NCBI RefSeq assembly: GCF_020150455.1
Contig: NZ_CP083740.1
Coordinates: forward strand, 496,001-560,000
Direction of reading: 5' to 3'
DNA: 64,000 bases
Source of the DNA: Bremerella sp. TYQ1
Lineage (GTDB): Bacteria > Planctomycetota > Planctomycetia > Pirellulales > Pirellulaceae
The notes under the pieces are model-generated. The model was given only the letters and a program-made list of their open reading frames with translations, did no database searches and was not told where the DNA came from. Each line of letters starts with the position of its first letter. Within the stretch, counting starts at the first letter, position 1. The translations under genes and the position numbers were made by a program. Of this stretch, positions 1 to 9,480 are shown piece after piece.

Positions 1-832
1 GCTGATTGAAGCGGAACTGGTTAGAGGTGCCGTTCGTGCTTTGTCCCGTATTGCCGGTGGGGGATTGCGTGTTTCCGGCTGTGTTGTTGTTGCTAGTCGA
101 TGCGCTCCAGCTATTTCCTCCGGTAGCAGGCGTCCCTGTATTGGCTGCCGAACCGGTGGTGCTTGGAGGGCTAGGAAGACTCGACGTGCCGTTGGGCGAT
201 GTCGGACTGCTTGGCGAAGTGCTGGAGTTTCCGGGCGAACCGACCGGCGAAGTCGCACTCGCTTGCGTGGTGTTATAAGGACTGCCAGGCGTGCTGGGGA
301 CCGAGAATCGAGATGCAGCGGACGAAGGCGCTCCACCATATCGTTCTGCCGCGCCTGGGATGGTTGGCAATGTGTCTCCCGTGTTGTTCGCTGCTGTGCT
401 GGAGCTAGAAGTCGGAGCAGGGGAGCTCGCGCCCGATGGCGGCGTTCGAGTCGACCGAGGAATGTACTGGGCCATTTCGTCGCCGAGCGTTGGCTTGGTG
501 TCAGCGACCGATCCTGGTTCCGGCGGGGCGCGAAGCACCGGCGTCTTGGTCGGCGCTAAACCAATCTCTGAGATTTCGTCGAAATTATCGTCGACCGGCT
601 TTTCGTAGGTCACAGGAAGATTGAGTTTTTCGCTTCCGATTTGGACACGAAAGACCTCGACGCGTTCCGCGTTTGGGGGCATTTCAATTTGAATTGCCTT
701 CCCAGTCTTCAGGTGTTCAATCGCTTCCGGTTCGATCTGAACAACGCATTCGACTTGGTTTTGATCGGTAGTTTGATAGCCGAAGTCAACGCCAAGGACA
801 GCGGATGAAATTAATAAGCAGGCGGCGTACAC
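1..832 (-). CDS. Exported Ser/Thr/Pro/Asn-rich protein, C-terminus beyond the window edge
   Basis: Reading the minus strand from 832 gives an open frame to the window edge with no stop. I start it at the GTG at 832, which has AGGAG about nine bases upstream. An ATG ten codons earlier (862) is in frame but has no ribosome site. The N-terminus (YAACLLISSAVLG) looks like a hydrophobic export or anchor segment. Residues about 20-100 are an ordinary folded-looking stretch with charged and hydrophobic alternation. From about residue 120 onward the chain is low complexity, made almost only of Ser, Thr, Pro, Asn, Gly and Ala. I do not recognise the family. A surface or cell-wall associated protein is a guess from composition only. 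The plus-strand open frames over the same bases are shadows. Confidence 0.7.
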   Translation of the reverse strand, partial: MYAACLLISSAVLGVDFGYQTTDQNQVECVVQIEPEAIEHLKTGKAIQIEMPPNAERVEVFRVQIGSEKLNLPVTYEKPVDDNFDEISEIGLAPTKTPVLRAPPEPGSVADTKPTLGDEMAQYIPRSTRTPPSGASSPAPTSSSSTAANNTGDTLPTIPGAAERYGGAPSSAASRFSVPSTPGSPYNTTQASATSPVGSPGNSSTSPSSPTSPNGTSSLPSPPSTTGSAANTGTPATGGNSWSASTSNNNTAGNTQSPTGNTGQSTNGTSNQFRFNQ

Positions 833-1071
833 AGTCTCATACTCCTCGCACAGCACGTGCATCATGCAACTTGTGCCGCTAATCCTAACTGTTATCGTGG
901 AAACGGGAAAGCGACATTTGACAGCATTCTTGCCGCAAGCATAGCCGCGAGGAGAAATCCCTATCTCAAGTTCGGTAAAGCACTACGGGCAAATGCCCCT
1001 TGGGGTTCGCAACGACTCTGCGATAGACTACGATCGCCAAGTTATCCACATCCGCTATCACACCCCCTCGA

Positions 1072-2121
1072 GTGCAGCACTTGGATTCGCCATCAAGCCC
1101 AGATTACCCGGACTCTCCGCCAGCGAAGGGCGCGAAGGTATGGAAGTCGCGCGCGATGGTGCTTATTCAAGTCGTTGTGGTTGTTTTGGTGGTCTGGGGT
1201 ATATGGCGGAATATCGAAAAAGCAATCGAACAAGTTCATCAAGAAAATTTTTCTTTTGATCAACTTCGCTGGCCATGGATTGCTGCCGCTGGCATTTTGT
1301 ATCTGCTCGGTTCGTTCCCCATGGGGGTGTTCTGGTACCGCTTGATGAAGGCAATGAAGCAGCAGCCCGGTTTGATGAGTTCGATCCGAGCCTTCTTTAT
1401 CGGCCACCTCGGGAAGTATGTCCCAGGTAAGGCGCTCGTCGTTGTTCTGCGTACATCTCTCGTGCAAGGCAATCATCTTCAGCGCTCCGTCGTCGCAACG
1501 GCGGTGTTCGCTGAAACGTTGACCATGGTTGCCGTCGGAGCTGTTTACGGAGCGGTACTAATCGCCATCTGGTTTTCCGAGCATCAATTGCTTTTATGGT
1601 TGGCTGTTGCCATTGGGCTTGCCGCAAGTCTGGTGACATTGCCCCCGGTCTTCCGGGCGATTGTGCTTCTCTTAAAAGTCTCGAAGATCAACCCAGAAAT
1701 TGAAGAGAACCTGGCCGGGCTCAACTACCCGACGATGGCTTGGGGCTGGGGAGCGAACTTGATTGGTTGGACGCTGCTGGGGGGAAGTCTCTATGCCACG
1801 ATGGCTAGTATTCCGGAAGCGGACAGTCAAATGAGTCAGGGACTTGAAGTCTTTCCACTGTTGGCGGCGACCGTTTGTCTGGCCATGGTCGTCGGCTTTG
1901 TGACACCCATCCCTGGGGGAATGGGCGTTCGTGAATATGTGATCATGGAAATGATGGCCCCGGCGTTTGGACCGGTCGTCGCCGTCGTCTCGGCAGTCCT
2001 TCTGCGAGTTGCCTGGCTTTTGGCAGAAGTGGCGTTGGCGATTATCTTATATGGTATTCCTACCTCCACGCCTGCCTCAGACGAACCGTCTGCACACGAC
2101 CCCGCCCAAGAACCTGCATAA
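1072..2121 (+). CDS. UPF0104 / lysylphosphatidylglycerol-synthase-type transmembrane protein
   Basis: Polytopic inner-membrane protein of about 349 residues with roughly eight hydrophobic segments. The family signatures are visible: GHLGKYVPGK near residue 120 and TPIPGGMGVREY near residue 285, both typical of the LPG_synthase_TM (YbhN/UPF0104) family. Members flip or modify lipids, or act with glycosyltransferases in envelope building; the substrate here is unknown. The next two genes are a GT2 glycosyltransferase and a GT-C-like membrane protein, so a lipid-linked sugar role is plausible. The start is uncertain: GTG at 1072 has no clear ribosome site, while ATG at 1156 has GGAAG eight bases upstream and begins just before the first membrane segment. 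The tail is Pro/Ala/Asp-rich. Confidence 0.85.
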   Translation: MQHLDSPSSPDYPDSPPAKGAKVWKSRAMVLIQVVVVVLVVWGIWRNIEKAIEQVHQENFSFDQLRWPWIAAAGILYLLGSFPMGVFWYRLMKAMKQQPGLMSSIRAFFIGHLGKYVPGKALVVVLRTSLVQGNHLQRSVVATAVFAETLTMVAVGAVYGAVLIAIWFSEHQLLLWLAVAIGLAASLVTLPPVFRAIVLLLKVSKINPEIEENLAGLNYPTMAWGWGANLIGWTLLGGSLYATMASIPEADSQMSQGLEVFPLLAATVCLAMVVGFVTPIPGGMGVREYVIMEMMAPAFGPVVAVVSAVLLRVAWLLAEVALAIILYGIPTSTPASDEPSAHDPAQEPA

Positions 2122-2146
2122 CGAATATGCTTGGAAAGCGAAGCAA

Positions 2147-3115
2147 ATGAAGCTCTCTCTGGTAATCCCGGTTTATAACGAAGACGAAAGTCTCGATAAG
2201 CTGTACGAAGAGATCTGCGAAGTCGTTTCGACAAACAACTACGATGTCGAGATCCTCTTTATCGACGATGGATCGAGCGACGACTCGTGGAACGCAATCT
2301 CTAAGCTCGTTGAAAAAGATTCTCGTATTCGAGGGCTTAAATTCCGACGTAACTTTGGCAAAGCCGCGGCGTTGGATGCTGGTTTCCAGGAGGCTCAAGG
2401 GGACGTAATCATCACGATGGATGCGGACCTGCAGGACGATCCTCAAGAGATCCCTCGGTTTCTCGAGCAGCTCGACGGCGGTAAAGATGTGGTCAGCGGC
2501 TGGAAGCAAGTACGCCACGATCCATGGCATAAAGTGGGGCCTTCCCGCGTTTTCAATTGGATGGTCAGCACCCTGACAGGCGTCAAGCTGCATGATCACA
2601 ACTGCGGCATGAAGTGTTACCGCAGAGAAATCTTCGACGAAGTCCGACTGTATGGCGAACTGCATCGCTTCGTTCCCGTGCTGGCGGCAGCGCATGGCTG
2701 GAAGGTAGGCGAGATCGTCATCAACCACCGTGCTCGCCAGTTTGGTCACTCGAAGTATGGTGTCCGCCGTTTCCTGAAAGGCTTCCTCGATTTAACGACG
2801 GTCGCTTTTATCACCGGTTACGGGCAGCGTCCGCAGCATCTGCTCGGAGGAATCGGGCTACTGTTCTTTGGCTTGGGCTTTGTCGGTTTGTTTGGTCTTT
2901 CGAGTTGGTGGGTGATCGATCGGCTGATTGGAGTAGAAGATCCGATCGAACTTCACAAGCGAGCCGTCTTCTATTACTCGATCGTTTCCCTGCTTCTGGG
3001 AACGCAGTTTGTCACCGTAGGCCTGTTGGCCGAGATCATTCGTTCCTCCATGGCCCCGCAAACGAAGTCGTACTTCATCTCGCAGAAGGTAGGGACGCGT
3101 GATGAAGCCAGCTAG
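2147..3115 (+). CDS. GT2 glycosyltransferase, polyprenol-phosphate sugar synthase type
   Basis: Family 2 glycosyltransferase with the classic N-terminus LSLVIPVYNEDESL, the FIDDGSSD nucleotide-sugar site and the DADLQDDP metal-binding stretch. Two hydrophobic segments follow near the C-terminus (about residues 230-300). That layout matches dolichyl/undecaprenyl-phosphate mannosyl or glucosyl synthases (DPM1, GtrB, ArnC class), which load a sugar from a nucleotide donor onto a polyprenol phosphate at the cytoplasmic face. ATG 2147 is chosen because the family N-terminus begins exactly there; open frame extends further upstream but inside the preceding gene. It lies 25 bases after the UPF0104 gene, and its end overlaps the next gene by 14 bases, so the three are probably one operon. 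Confidence 0.88.
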   Translation: MKLSLVIPVYNEDESLDKLYEEICEVVSTNNYDVEILFIDDGSSDDSWNAISKLVEKDSRIRGLKFRRNFGKAAALDAGFQEAQGDVIITMDADLQDDPQEIPRFLEQLDGGKDVVSGWKQVRHDPWHKVGPSRVFNWMVSTLTGVKLHDHNCGMKCYRREIFDEVRLYGELHRFVPVLAAAHGWKVGEIVINHRARQFGHSKYGVRRFLKGFLDLTTVAFITGYGQRPQHLLGGIGLLFFGLGFVGLFGLSSWWVIDRLIGVEDPIELHKRAVFYYSIVSLLLGTQFVTVGLLAEIIRSSMAPQTKSYFISQKVGTRDEAS

Positions 3116-4697
3116 AGTATCGCGGAAAAAGGATGACGCTTGGACCGATGCGGATCGGTTACGCTGGGCCATCTATTGGATCTTGATCGCCGTATGTCTC
3201 GGCAATGCGGTAGGCCGAATCTTCGCGGTAACTGCCGAGCACAATCGACATCCCTTTTTGAGTGCGAACGATCGCAGTCGATGGGCAACCGTGCGATCGC
3301 TGGTCGACCACCAGACGTTTGCCATCGATGAAGTGATTAAGGATCGCTATTGGGATTCCATCGACAAGGTTTACCATCTTGGGCCGGACGGGAAGTATCA
3401 CTATTACAGCAGTAAACCGCCCCTGATGGCGTGTGTATTGGCCGGTGAATATTGGCTGATCAAAAATACGGTTGGCATAGAAATCTCGGAGCATCCGTAC
3501 TACGTCGGACGAGTCATCTTAATTGTCACCAATGGCTTGCTTCTGCTGGGATTGCTTTGGCCAACCATCTGGATAGTGGAACGTTATGCTCGCTCCGACT
3601 TTGCGAAGATCGGAATCGTTGCGACGGTCGCATTGGGGACGTTTTTGACGACCTATGCGGTCACGATCAACAATCATCTGTTGGCCGCCACAAGTGTCGC
3701 GATTGCGCTTTATTGTGGGCTGCGAGTTTGGTGCGACGGCCGGGGGGATGCCAGGTATTTGATCGGAGCAGGCTTTTTTGCTGCGTGTGCCGCGGTGAAT
3801 GATTTGCCTGCGTTCAGCTTTTTCGCATTGCTTGGTTTGGCGATGCTAATCAAGCGGCCGATGCCGACGCTTCTCTTAGGTGTGCCGGCCGCGGCTGTTA
3901 TTTTGGGAGCATCCCTGGTCACGAACTACGTTGCCCATCAATCTTGGCGGCCTCCCTATGCCCATCGATCCGATGGAGAAGTACTCGGAACGTTAGAGGA
4001 AAAGCTACATGGGGCGTTCGATCGCAATGAGATTCCAGAACCGCTTACGCAAGTTCTGGCCGGCCATGGCATTGAATTGAGCGATCAAGCCGAGGTGATC
4101 ACCCGAGATTCAGGCAACCGTTGGGTGATCTTAGATTCAGGCATCGACCGACGATACGCAATCCAACGCACTGAAAATTCAATCGAAGTGCGCGACTGGG
4201 ATAACTGGTACGACTACGATACAAGCTACTGGAAGACCGGCGTGAAAAAGGGGGTCGACGTGGGAGAAAAGTCGATCGGGCGTTACGCTTTTCATGTCGT
4301 TCTAGGGCACCATGGAATCTTATCTCTGACGCCGGTTTGGCTACTTTCCATCCTTGGAATCGGCCTCTGGCTTTCCGAGAAGGGAGCGTTTCGACAGGTA
4401 GCCGTTTTTGTGCTTGTCTTAACGCTGGTGTGCGTACTCTTTTATATTTTCCGTCCGCTTAAGGACCGAAACTACGGCGGTATGACATCTGGCTTCCGAT
4501 GGGCATTTTGGTTAATTCCGATGTGGTTGACCGCGATGATCCCAGTCCTGGATCGTTGGAAGAACTGGGCTTGGGGCCAGCGTATTTTTGCGGCGCTGCT
4601 GCTGTTCTCGGCGGTTTCAGCGAGCTATTCGGCACTCAACCCTTGGGTGCATCCTTGGATTTACACCTATATGGGATACCTGGGCTGGCTTGAGTAA
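3102..4697 (+). CDS. Polytopic membrane protein, GT-C (PMT/ArnT-like) glycosyltransferase candidate
   Basis: About 531 residues with one N-terminal membrane segment, an exported loop, seven or more further membrane segments and a second large loop around residues 280-400. The first loop contains NDRSRWA followed by HQTFAIDEV and then YYSSKPPL. This resembles the acidic-residue and KPP signatures of GT-C enzymes that use polyprenol-phosphate sugars as donors. The gene directly upstream encodes the kind of enzyme that makes such a donor, which supports the call. GTG 3099 and ATG 3102 are adjacent possible starts; ATG sits seven bases after AGGG. The sugar and acceptor cannot be told from sequence, and an unrelated transporter-like membrane protein remains possible. 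Confidence 0.6.
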   Translation: MKPARVSRKKDDAWTDADRLRWAIYWILIAVCLGNAVGRIFAVTAEHNRHPFLSANDRSRWATVRSLVDHQTFAIDEVIKDRYWDSIDKVYHLGPDGKYHYYSSKPPLMACVLAGEYWLIKNTVGIEISEHPYYVGRVILIVTNGLLLLGLLWPTIWIVERYARSDFAKIGIVATVALGTFLTTYAVTINNHLLAATSVAIALYCGLRVWCDGRGDARYLIGAGFFAACAAVNDLPAFSFFALLGLAMLIKRPMPTLLLGVPAAAVILGASLVTNYVAHQSWRPPYAHRSDGEVLGTLEEKLHGAFDRNEIPEPLTQVLAGHGIELSDQAEVITRDSGNRWVILDSGIDRRYAIQRTENSIEVRDWDNWYDYDTSYWKTGVKKGVDVGEKSIGRYAFHVVLGHHGILSLTPVWLLSILGIGLWLSEKGAFRQVAVFVLVLTLVCVLFYIFRPLKDRNYGGMTSGFRWAFWLIPMWLTAMIPVLDRWKNWAWGQRIFAALLLFSAVSASYSALNPWVHPWIYTYMGYLGWLE

Positions 4698-4824
4698 ATG
4701 CGGTGGTGCTGGCAAAACTCGTGTTGCATCATTTGCCGAAATCTTGAAAATATGCCGGCAAATTCCCGACCCGAACCTGACCCGTTCACCTCACCCTCAG
4801 GCGTAGCGCAAGGAGGCGTGCTTG

Positions 4825-5550
4825 ATGAAGTTCCCGCACTTTTCATCGTGGGCAACCGGCATCGGTTTTGTCCTGTGTATTTGTCTGTTTTTATCCGGCT
4901 GTGGTGCATCGGACACGCCCTCTCCACCGGCGGCCAGCATTCCTGGCCCGGAAGCCAACGCTGATGGGCAAAGCACGCAAACGGTTTCGACCGAACTGGA
5001 AGCTGGCGATTTAGCCAAGTCAGATTTTCGTGGGGAAGAGTTTCCCGAAGTAGTACTGACGACCACGCTAGGCAAGATCCGACTAAAGTTGGACGCAAAA
5101 AAAGCTCCAGCAACGGTCGACAATTTTCTGACAAATTATGTCGCTACGAATCATTACGACGGCACGGTGTTTCACTATGTTCAGCCAGACGGAATGATAC
5201 TGGGTGGTTTGTTCGATGCCGACATGTCGCCGCGGCCCACGAAGATCGAGATTCAGAACGAAGCGATGAACGGGCTTAAGAACAAGCGTGGCACGATTGC
5301 GATGTCGCGAGACCCGAACGTGGTTCATAGTTCGACGTGTCAGTTCTTTGTAAACTGTGCCGACAATACCACGTTTGATCACATCGGAAGCGAAGATTCG
5401 AGCAGCTTCGGGTATTGTGTTTTCGGCGAAGTGGTCGAAGGGATGGATGTCGTTGACGCCATCTCAAAAGTCGACGTTCAATCAAACGATGGCTTTGTCA
5501 ACTTACCGAAAGAGCCGGTTCAGATTTTATCGGCCGAGCGAGTCAAGTGA
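4825..5550 (+). CDS. Cyclophilin-type peptidyl-prolyl cis-trans isomerase, lipoprotein
   Basis: Lipoprotein signal peptide with lipobox LSGC near residue 26, then a Pro/Ser/Ala-rich linker, then a cyclophilin domain from about residue 75 to the end. Recognisable elements are VVLTTTLGKIRLKLD, APATVDNFL, YDGTVFHYV, the STCQFFVN core and the FGYCVFGEVVEGMDVVD end motif. It should assist folding of exported proteins outside the cytoplasmic membrane. The usual arginine and GG(D/P) loop is partly altered (VQPDGMILGGLF), as often in bacterial exported cyclophilins. ATG 4825 follows a perfect AAGGAGG at 4810-4816. A TTG one codon earlier is in frame but less likely. It converges on the next gene with a 24-base overlap at the 3' ends. 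Confidence 0.9.
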   Translation: MKFPHFSSWATGIGFVLCICLFLSGCGASDTPSPPAASIPGPEANADGQSTQTVSTELEAGDLAKSDFRGEEFPEVVLTTTLGKIRLKLDAKKAPATVDNFLTNYVATNHYDGTVFHYVQPDGMILGGLFDADMSPRPTKIEIQNEAMNGLKNKRGTIAMSRDPNVVHSSTCQFFVNCADNTTFDHIGSEDSSSFGYCVFGEVVEGMDVVDAISKVDVQSNDGFVNLPKEPVQILSAERVK

Positions 5551-6198
5551 GGTCGTCACCGTCGCATTTTCTAGCGACGGTGCATAAGCCTCTTCCAAGA
5601 CTTCGAGTAGATGTTCGATCGTATAATTTCGCCGTCGGGACGTTGGCTCGGCGGCGTTTTCTACTCCCAACTCTTCCAGCAGTTGCTGCAGCCTTGCTGA
5701 TTCTAGCGACGGGAAGAGATTCTCTTTGGACACCCAGCTTTGCGAAAAGCTTTCGCCGTTGCCAGCGATCTTCGCCAGATGCCGAATCCCTTCATGGGAG
5801 GTGCACATTAAGTCAATTCGCTGGAACAGAAACGTCGGGTCTTCCGGGAATGCCATCGCAGGGTCTTGCGCAAGTTCGGCAAGTACGAAGCGACTGAAGA
5901 ACTCTTTGTCGTGCGGGAAGCTGCGTACGATCTGATTTCGTCCCGGAATGTAGATGTGAACTCCCTTAAGGCTCTCAAGCAAATCGCGAACTTTGCTCTG
6001 AGTTAGCAAGATTGGTTTACTAGGATTGCGCGCATGGGTGAAATATTGCTCGATTAAGTTCTCCAGAGTTGCCATATCCGGAGAACGGGGTTCGGCAAAT
6101 GTTGGTGAACTTACCGCAAGCCAGAAGAATATCGCTATAAGCAAGCAGGATAGGCTTGATAGGGTGTTTCGCAGAGCTGTCTGATTTTGAAGTGCCAT
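5527..6198 (-). CDS. Secreted protein of unknown function
   Basis: A protein of about 223 residues with a clear signal peptide (LIAIFFWLAVSSPTFAEP) when started at ATG 6198. A GTG at 6249 is in frame but would bury the signal behind 17 extra residues. The mature part is mostly helical in appearance, charged, with no metal or catalytic motif I recognise. It begins with a segment that could be a small alpha-helical repeat (MATLENLIEQYF) and includes CTSHEGIRHLAKIAGNGESF. I cannot name a family. Its 3' end overlaps the convergent cyclophilin gene by 24 bases, leaving no room for a terminator between them. Confidence 0.6.
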   Translation of the reverse strand: MALQNQTALRNTLSSLSCLLIAIFFWLAVSSPTFAEPRSPDMATLENLIEQYFTHARNPSKPILLTQSKVRDLLESLKGVHIYIPGRNQIVRSFPHDKEFFSRFVLAELAQDPAMAFPEDPTFLFQRIDLMCTSHEGIRHLAKIAGNGESFSQSWVSKENLFPSLESARLQQLLEELGVENAAEPTSRRRNYTIEHLLEVLEEAYAPSLENATVTTSLDSLGR

Positions 6199-6554
6199 TG
6201 CACAATCTGGGCAAAAATTTTGGTCTGCTATGAAGTACGTCTGCCCCACTCTCTAGAAGGATAGAACACAACTATGCTTTGGCATCAGAAAGACTGCTGT
6301 TTTGGGCTGTTTTTAGCGAGTTCCCGAGATATCAAAATCAAAATGGTCAATTTGGAATGACTGGCGAGATAGCCAAGATTCTCAGTAATTGTCGATTCTT
6401 TTCCCTTGTGGGCAGAATAAAGTGGCACTGATCTACCGTAGTCTTCATTTTTCGGTTGATTTCTTCGGAAGGTTTCTTATACTGCGTGGACGTTGTTGAG
6501 GTAGTCGTCCCTCAACTCCGCTCATCAGCAGTTGCGGTAGTAGGAGATGCCGTC
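6199..6554. other. Divergent intergenic region, no gene seen
   Basis: About 356 bases between two divergently read genes. I see A/T-rich stretches suited to promoters but no hairpin, repeat or small gene that I can defend. Open frame continues upstream of 6555 but lacks a ribosome site. Confidence 0.5.
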
Positions 6555-6800
6555 GTGTGTAAAGTCACGTACTTTGTCCAATCTTGCCCCACGTGTGGCC
6601 GAAAGCTGCAGGTGAAGGTCGAGTACCTCGGCCTTGAGGTCTCCTGCCAGCATTGCGGCGCAAATTTTGTCTCCCAGGATCCTTCGATTCTGCCGGCTCC
6701 GCCCGCGAACCCGGTGGATGACGCCCTCCATAAAGCAGATGCTTACTTGGGCAGAGGGATGCCGAGTACCCATTTCCCAGCAGCGTTCGGACCGAATTGA
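6555..6800 (+). CDS. Small zinc-ribbon protein
   Basis: An 81-residue protein holding a two-knuckle zinc ribbon: CPTC at about residues 11-14 and CQHC at about 29-32, separated by KLQVKVEYLGLEVS. Such ribbons bind one zinc ion through four cysteines and are common as small stand-alone proteins in planctomycetes. After the ribbon comes a Pro-rich linker and a short tail ending HFPAAFGPN. I start it at GTG 6555 because AGGAG lies at 6542-6546, eight bases upstream, and because the ribbon then begins near the N-terminus. Open frame reaches back to 6456 but without a ribosome site. A strong hairpin terminator follows at 6851-6879. Nucleic-acid or protein binding is inferred from the fold only. 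Confidence 0.65.
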   Translation: MCKVTYFVQSCPTCGRKLQVKVEYLGLEVSCQHCGANFVSQDPSILPAPPANPVDDALHKADAYLGRGMPSTHFPAAFGPN

Positions 6801-6850
6801 GACAGCGTCGGAAAACGCGTTGTTTCAACGAACGCCAACACGACAAACCT

Positions 6851-6879
6851 AGAAACGGCCGCACTCAGCGGCCGTTTCT
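6851..6879. terminator. Bidirectional intrinsic terminator
   Basis: A perfect 12-base stem (AGAAACGGCCGC with its complement) around a five-base ACTCA loop. T-rich sequence follows on the plus strand and A-rich sequence precedes it, so it can end both the zinc-ribbon gene and the convergent aroA transcript. Confidence 0.8.
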
Positions 6880-6918
6880 GTTTCTTGAGCGATGTCAGGC
6901 AGCCGTTGCCGCCTCGTT

Positions 6919-8199
6919 TTACGTAGACTGGCAAATACGTTCGAGATCTTCGAAGAAGTGAGGATAGGTCTTGCTGGTGCAGCCTGGATTAAGAATAACA
7001 ACCCCTTCTTGCCGCAAGCCGACAAGAGCCAGGCTCATGGCCATTCGATGGTCGTTATAGGTTTCAATTCGAGCTGGTCGAAGAACTCCGGGGGTAATCG
7101 TCATTCCGTCCTCGAACTCCTCAACGTTTGCCCCAAGTTTGCGCAGTTCACAAGCGAGATCGCCAATGCGATCGGTCTCTTTATGGCGATTATGGGCAAC
7201 GCCAGTAACTTTGGTTGGGCCATCGGCAAACAAGGCAACCGCCGCTAAGGTTTGCACCGTGTCACTGATTTCACCCATGTCGATTTCAATGCCATATAGT
7301 GGCTTGCCGACGACGGTTATTCGGTCCGACTCGTAGGTAACTTCGCAGCCCATTCGAGCCAGAGCATTACAAAACGCGACGTCGCCTTGCAGGGCATCTC
7401 GGGAAAGACCTTCAACGGTAACTTTGCCGCCTGTCACGGCAGCAGCGCCCCAAAAGTAACTTGCCGCAGAAGCATCGGGTTCGATAGCGTATTGGCGGGC
7501 CTGATAGGTTTGGTTGCCAGGAATAACGAATCGACGGCAATTGTTTTCATCGAGTGTCGCGCCGAAGTCACGCATGATTTGCGTCGTCATCCGCACGTAC
7601 GGCTGTGATACGAGTTCACCGTCCACTTCCAACTGGACATCCTCTTTCGCATAAGGAGCCGACATTAGCAGTCCGCTAAGATATTGGCTGCTAATGTTTC
7701 CGGCGATCTTAGCGTGGCCGCCGGGAAGCCCTGCTGCTCTCACAAGCACAGGCGGACAATCGTTGGTAAATTCAGTTTGGATATCTGCTCCGAGCGATTG
7801 AAGTGCCGCGATCAAATCGCCAATCGGACGTTCTCGCATACGAGCGATGCCATCGAGGCGGAATGTTCCTTCGCCAAGAGTCGCCAACGCGGTCAGGAAA
7901 CGCATCGATGTTCCGCTATTGGCAATGAACATCTCGGTATCTGCACCACGAAATTGACCGGCGTTTCCTTCCACGGTCAGAACATGATTTGCTGCATCGT
8001 GCTCGATCGAAACGCCAATTCTCCTCAGGCTATCGATCATGACCTCGGTATCTTCACTTTCCAAGGCACCAGAAAGCGTTGAGCGACCGCTTGCCAACGC
8101 TGCAATAATCAGAGCACGGTTCGTGAGGCTCTTTGAACCTGGGGGACGAATCGAACCGATCACTGGTCCGCATGTAGGAATGGTAATTTCAGCGACCAC
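6919..8199 (-). CDS. aroA: 3-phosphoshikimate 1-carboxyvinyltransferase (EPSP synthase)
   Basis: EPSP synthase joins shikimate-3-phosphate and phosphoenolpyruvate in the sixth step of the shikimate pathway to aromatic amino acids. The 426-residue length is normal. Signatures are [13 protein letters not shown] at residue 19, [11 protein letters not shown] near residue 90, MRERPIGDL near 122, and [12 protein letters not shown] with [12 protein letters not shown] toward the C-terminus. The phosphate-binding Lys, the active-site Asp/Glu and Arg residues appear intact. The start is GTG 8199, since family homology begins at once after it; I see no good ribosome site. It is the last gene of a minus-strand run, 47 bases after a PQQ-repeat protein, and ends at a shared terminator. 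Confidence 0.95.
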   Translation of the reverse strand: MVAEITIPTCGPVIGSIRPPGSKSLTNRALIIAALASGRSTLSGALESEDTEVMIDSLRRIGVSIEHDAANHVLTVEGNAGQFRGADTEMFIANSGTSMRFLTALATLGEGTFRLDGIARMRERPIGDLIAALQSLGADIQTEFTNDCPPVLVRAAGLPGGHAKIAGNISSQYLSGLLMSAPYAKEDVQLEVDGELVSQPYVRMTTQIMRDFGATLDENNCRRFVIPGNQTYQARQYAIEPDASAASYFWGAAAVTGGKVTVEGLSRDALQGDVAFCNALARMGCEVTYESDRITVVGKPLYGIEIDMGEISDTVQTLAAVALFADGPTKVTGVAHNRHKETDRIGDLACELRKLGANVEEFEDGMTITPGVLRPARIETYNDHRMAMSLALVGLRQEGVVILNPGCTSKTYPHFFEDLERICQST

Positions 8200-8246
8200 G
8201 AGGCATCATTCAAGCAATAGGTGAGGTGAAATGTTTCCTCACCAGT

Positions 8247-9461
8247 TTACTCTTTACCAGCGATTTTCCACAGGTGGCGTTCCCCTTTGACGTACATCGC
8301 ATCTTCATTTAATGCGGGGGTTGCTTGGATGTTTTCGCCCATGTCAATTTCGTCGACGATCTTTCCCTTTTTTTCCGATAGGTCGACAATCAGTCCGGTT
8401 CCGTCGTAATTGAACGCAATCATGCGTTGGCCAGCGATAACGGGAGAAGCCCAAAACTTTCCTTTCAATCGCAGGCCCCAGTCGAGATCGCCCGTTTCGG
8501 CATTGGCACAATTAAGAACCCCGGCGCTATTGATGATGTAAACTTTGCCATCATGAAGAATGGGGCTCATCGATGATGGGTTTAGCTTGTTGGCCTCCCA
8601 CACGATTTCGGGTTTCGTTTTGGGATCGACAATGTCGAGAACGGTAAGCCCGTTGGAAACGACAAAAGCCTGATCTGTTGTGGCGAGTGACGTAGAAATA
8701 GTAGATGCTCCTCCGCCAAGCTCCCACAAGATGGTGCCACTCTTCGCGGATACGGCTGTCACGCCAGAGCCATTTTGAAGAAGAGCAATCGGAGCCGATT
8801 GGGACGCCGTATCACCCAGGGCAATGGGGGAGGCCCAATTGGCACGTTCCGATCTTGGCAAAAACCAGCGAGTTTGTCCGGTCTTTGCATTGATCCCTGC
8901 GGCAAACGAATCGCCTTGGTTTTCGATTTGAACGATAACCGTCTCGTCAACGATGATCGGCGAACTTGCCATGCCCACATCGTTTCCTGCTTTGGGATGC
9001 TCGTGACCTAGGCCGCGGTACCAATGCACGTTGCCATCCAAGTCGAGACAGACCAGGTCGCTCGAACCGAAGAAAGCATACACATGTGTGCCGTCGCTGA
9101 CAGGTGTCGGCGCCGCTGGCGTGGTCTGTGGATGGCAGAAAGTCCGGCCAGTTGCCCAGAAGTTCCTTTGCCATAGCTTCGATCCATCATGCGCAGAGAA
9201 ACAAAGAACATGAAGCTGTTCGAGATCCGCCCCGTCCGCAGTGGTGACGATCACCTTGTCACCGACGACGATCGGGCTCGATGGCCCACGCCCAGGAAGT
9301 TCAACTTTCCAGGCAACATTCTTGCTGTCTGCGTCCCACGACTCGGGAAGATCACAATTGTCGAGTGCGCCTGTTCCGTCGTTGCCGCGGAATTGACGCC
9401 AATCGGCGTGACCGACAGAAAGCAAGACGCAGACACATACCAAGCTTAAGAAAATACGCAT
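8247..9461 (-). CDS. Exported PQQ-type beta-propeller repeat protein
   Basis: A 404-residue protein with a signal peptide (IFLSLVCVCVLLSVGHA) followed by WRQFRGNDGTGA, the usual opening of planctomycete PQQ-like propellers. Repeats with the W-K-V-E-L, G-K-V-I-V-T and A-x-x-G-x-x-x-W patterns recur through the chain and predict a seven- or eight-bladed propeller. The family includes BamB-like scaffolds and quinoprotein dehydrogenases; I see no catalytic residue set that would make this an enzyme, so a binding or scaffold role is more likely. It lies 19 bases downstream of another exported protein gene and is probably cotranscribed with it. AAGG sits at a suitable distance before the ATG. Confidence 0.85.
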   Translation of the reverse strand: MRIFLSLVCVCVLLSVGHADWRQFRGNDGTGALDNCDLPESWDADSKNVAWKVELPGRGPSSPIVVGDKVIVTTADGADLEQLHVLCFSAHDGSKLWQRNFWATGRTFCHPQTTPAAPTPVSDGTHVYAFFGSSDLVCLDLDGNVHWYRGLGHEHPKAGNDVGMASSPIIVDETVIVQIENQGDSFAAGINAKTGQTRWFLPRSERANWASPIALGDTASQSAPIALLQNGSGVTAVSAKSGTILWELGGGASTISTSLATTDQAFVVSNGLTVLDIVDPKTKPEIVWEANKLNPSSMSPILHDGKVYIINSAGVLNCANAETGDLDWGLRLKGKFWASPVIAGQRMIAFNYDGTGLIVDLSEKKGKIVDEIDMGENIQATPALNEDAMYVKGERHLWKIAGKE

Positions 9462-9480
9462 CGAGATTTACCTTAAGGGC

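Noticed and set aside
6..624. Several long plus-strand frames at the left edge
   Set aside because: They are out-of-frame readings of the low-complexity minus-strand gene and have no ribosome sites or natural protein composition.
8220..8243. GGTGAGG-N10-CCTCACC hairpin between the PQQ-repeat gene and aroA
   Set aside because: Seven-base stem without a T-run; could affect aroA translation but not enough evidence to list.
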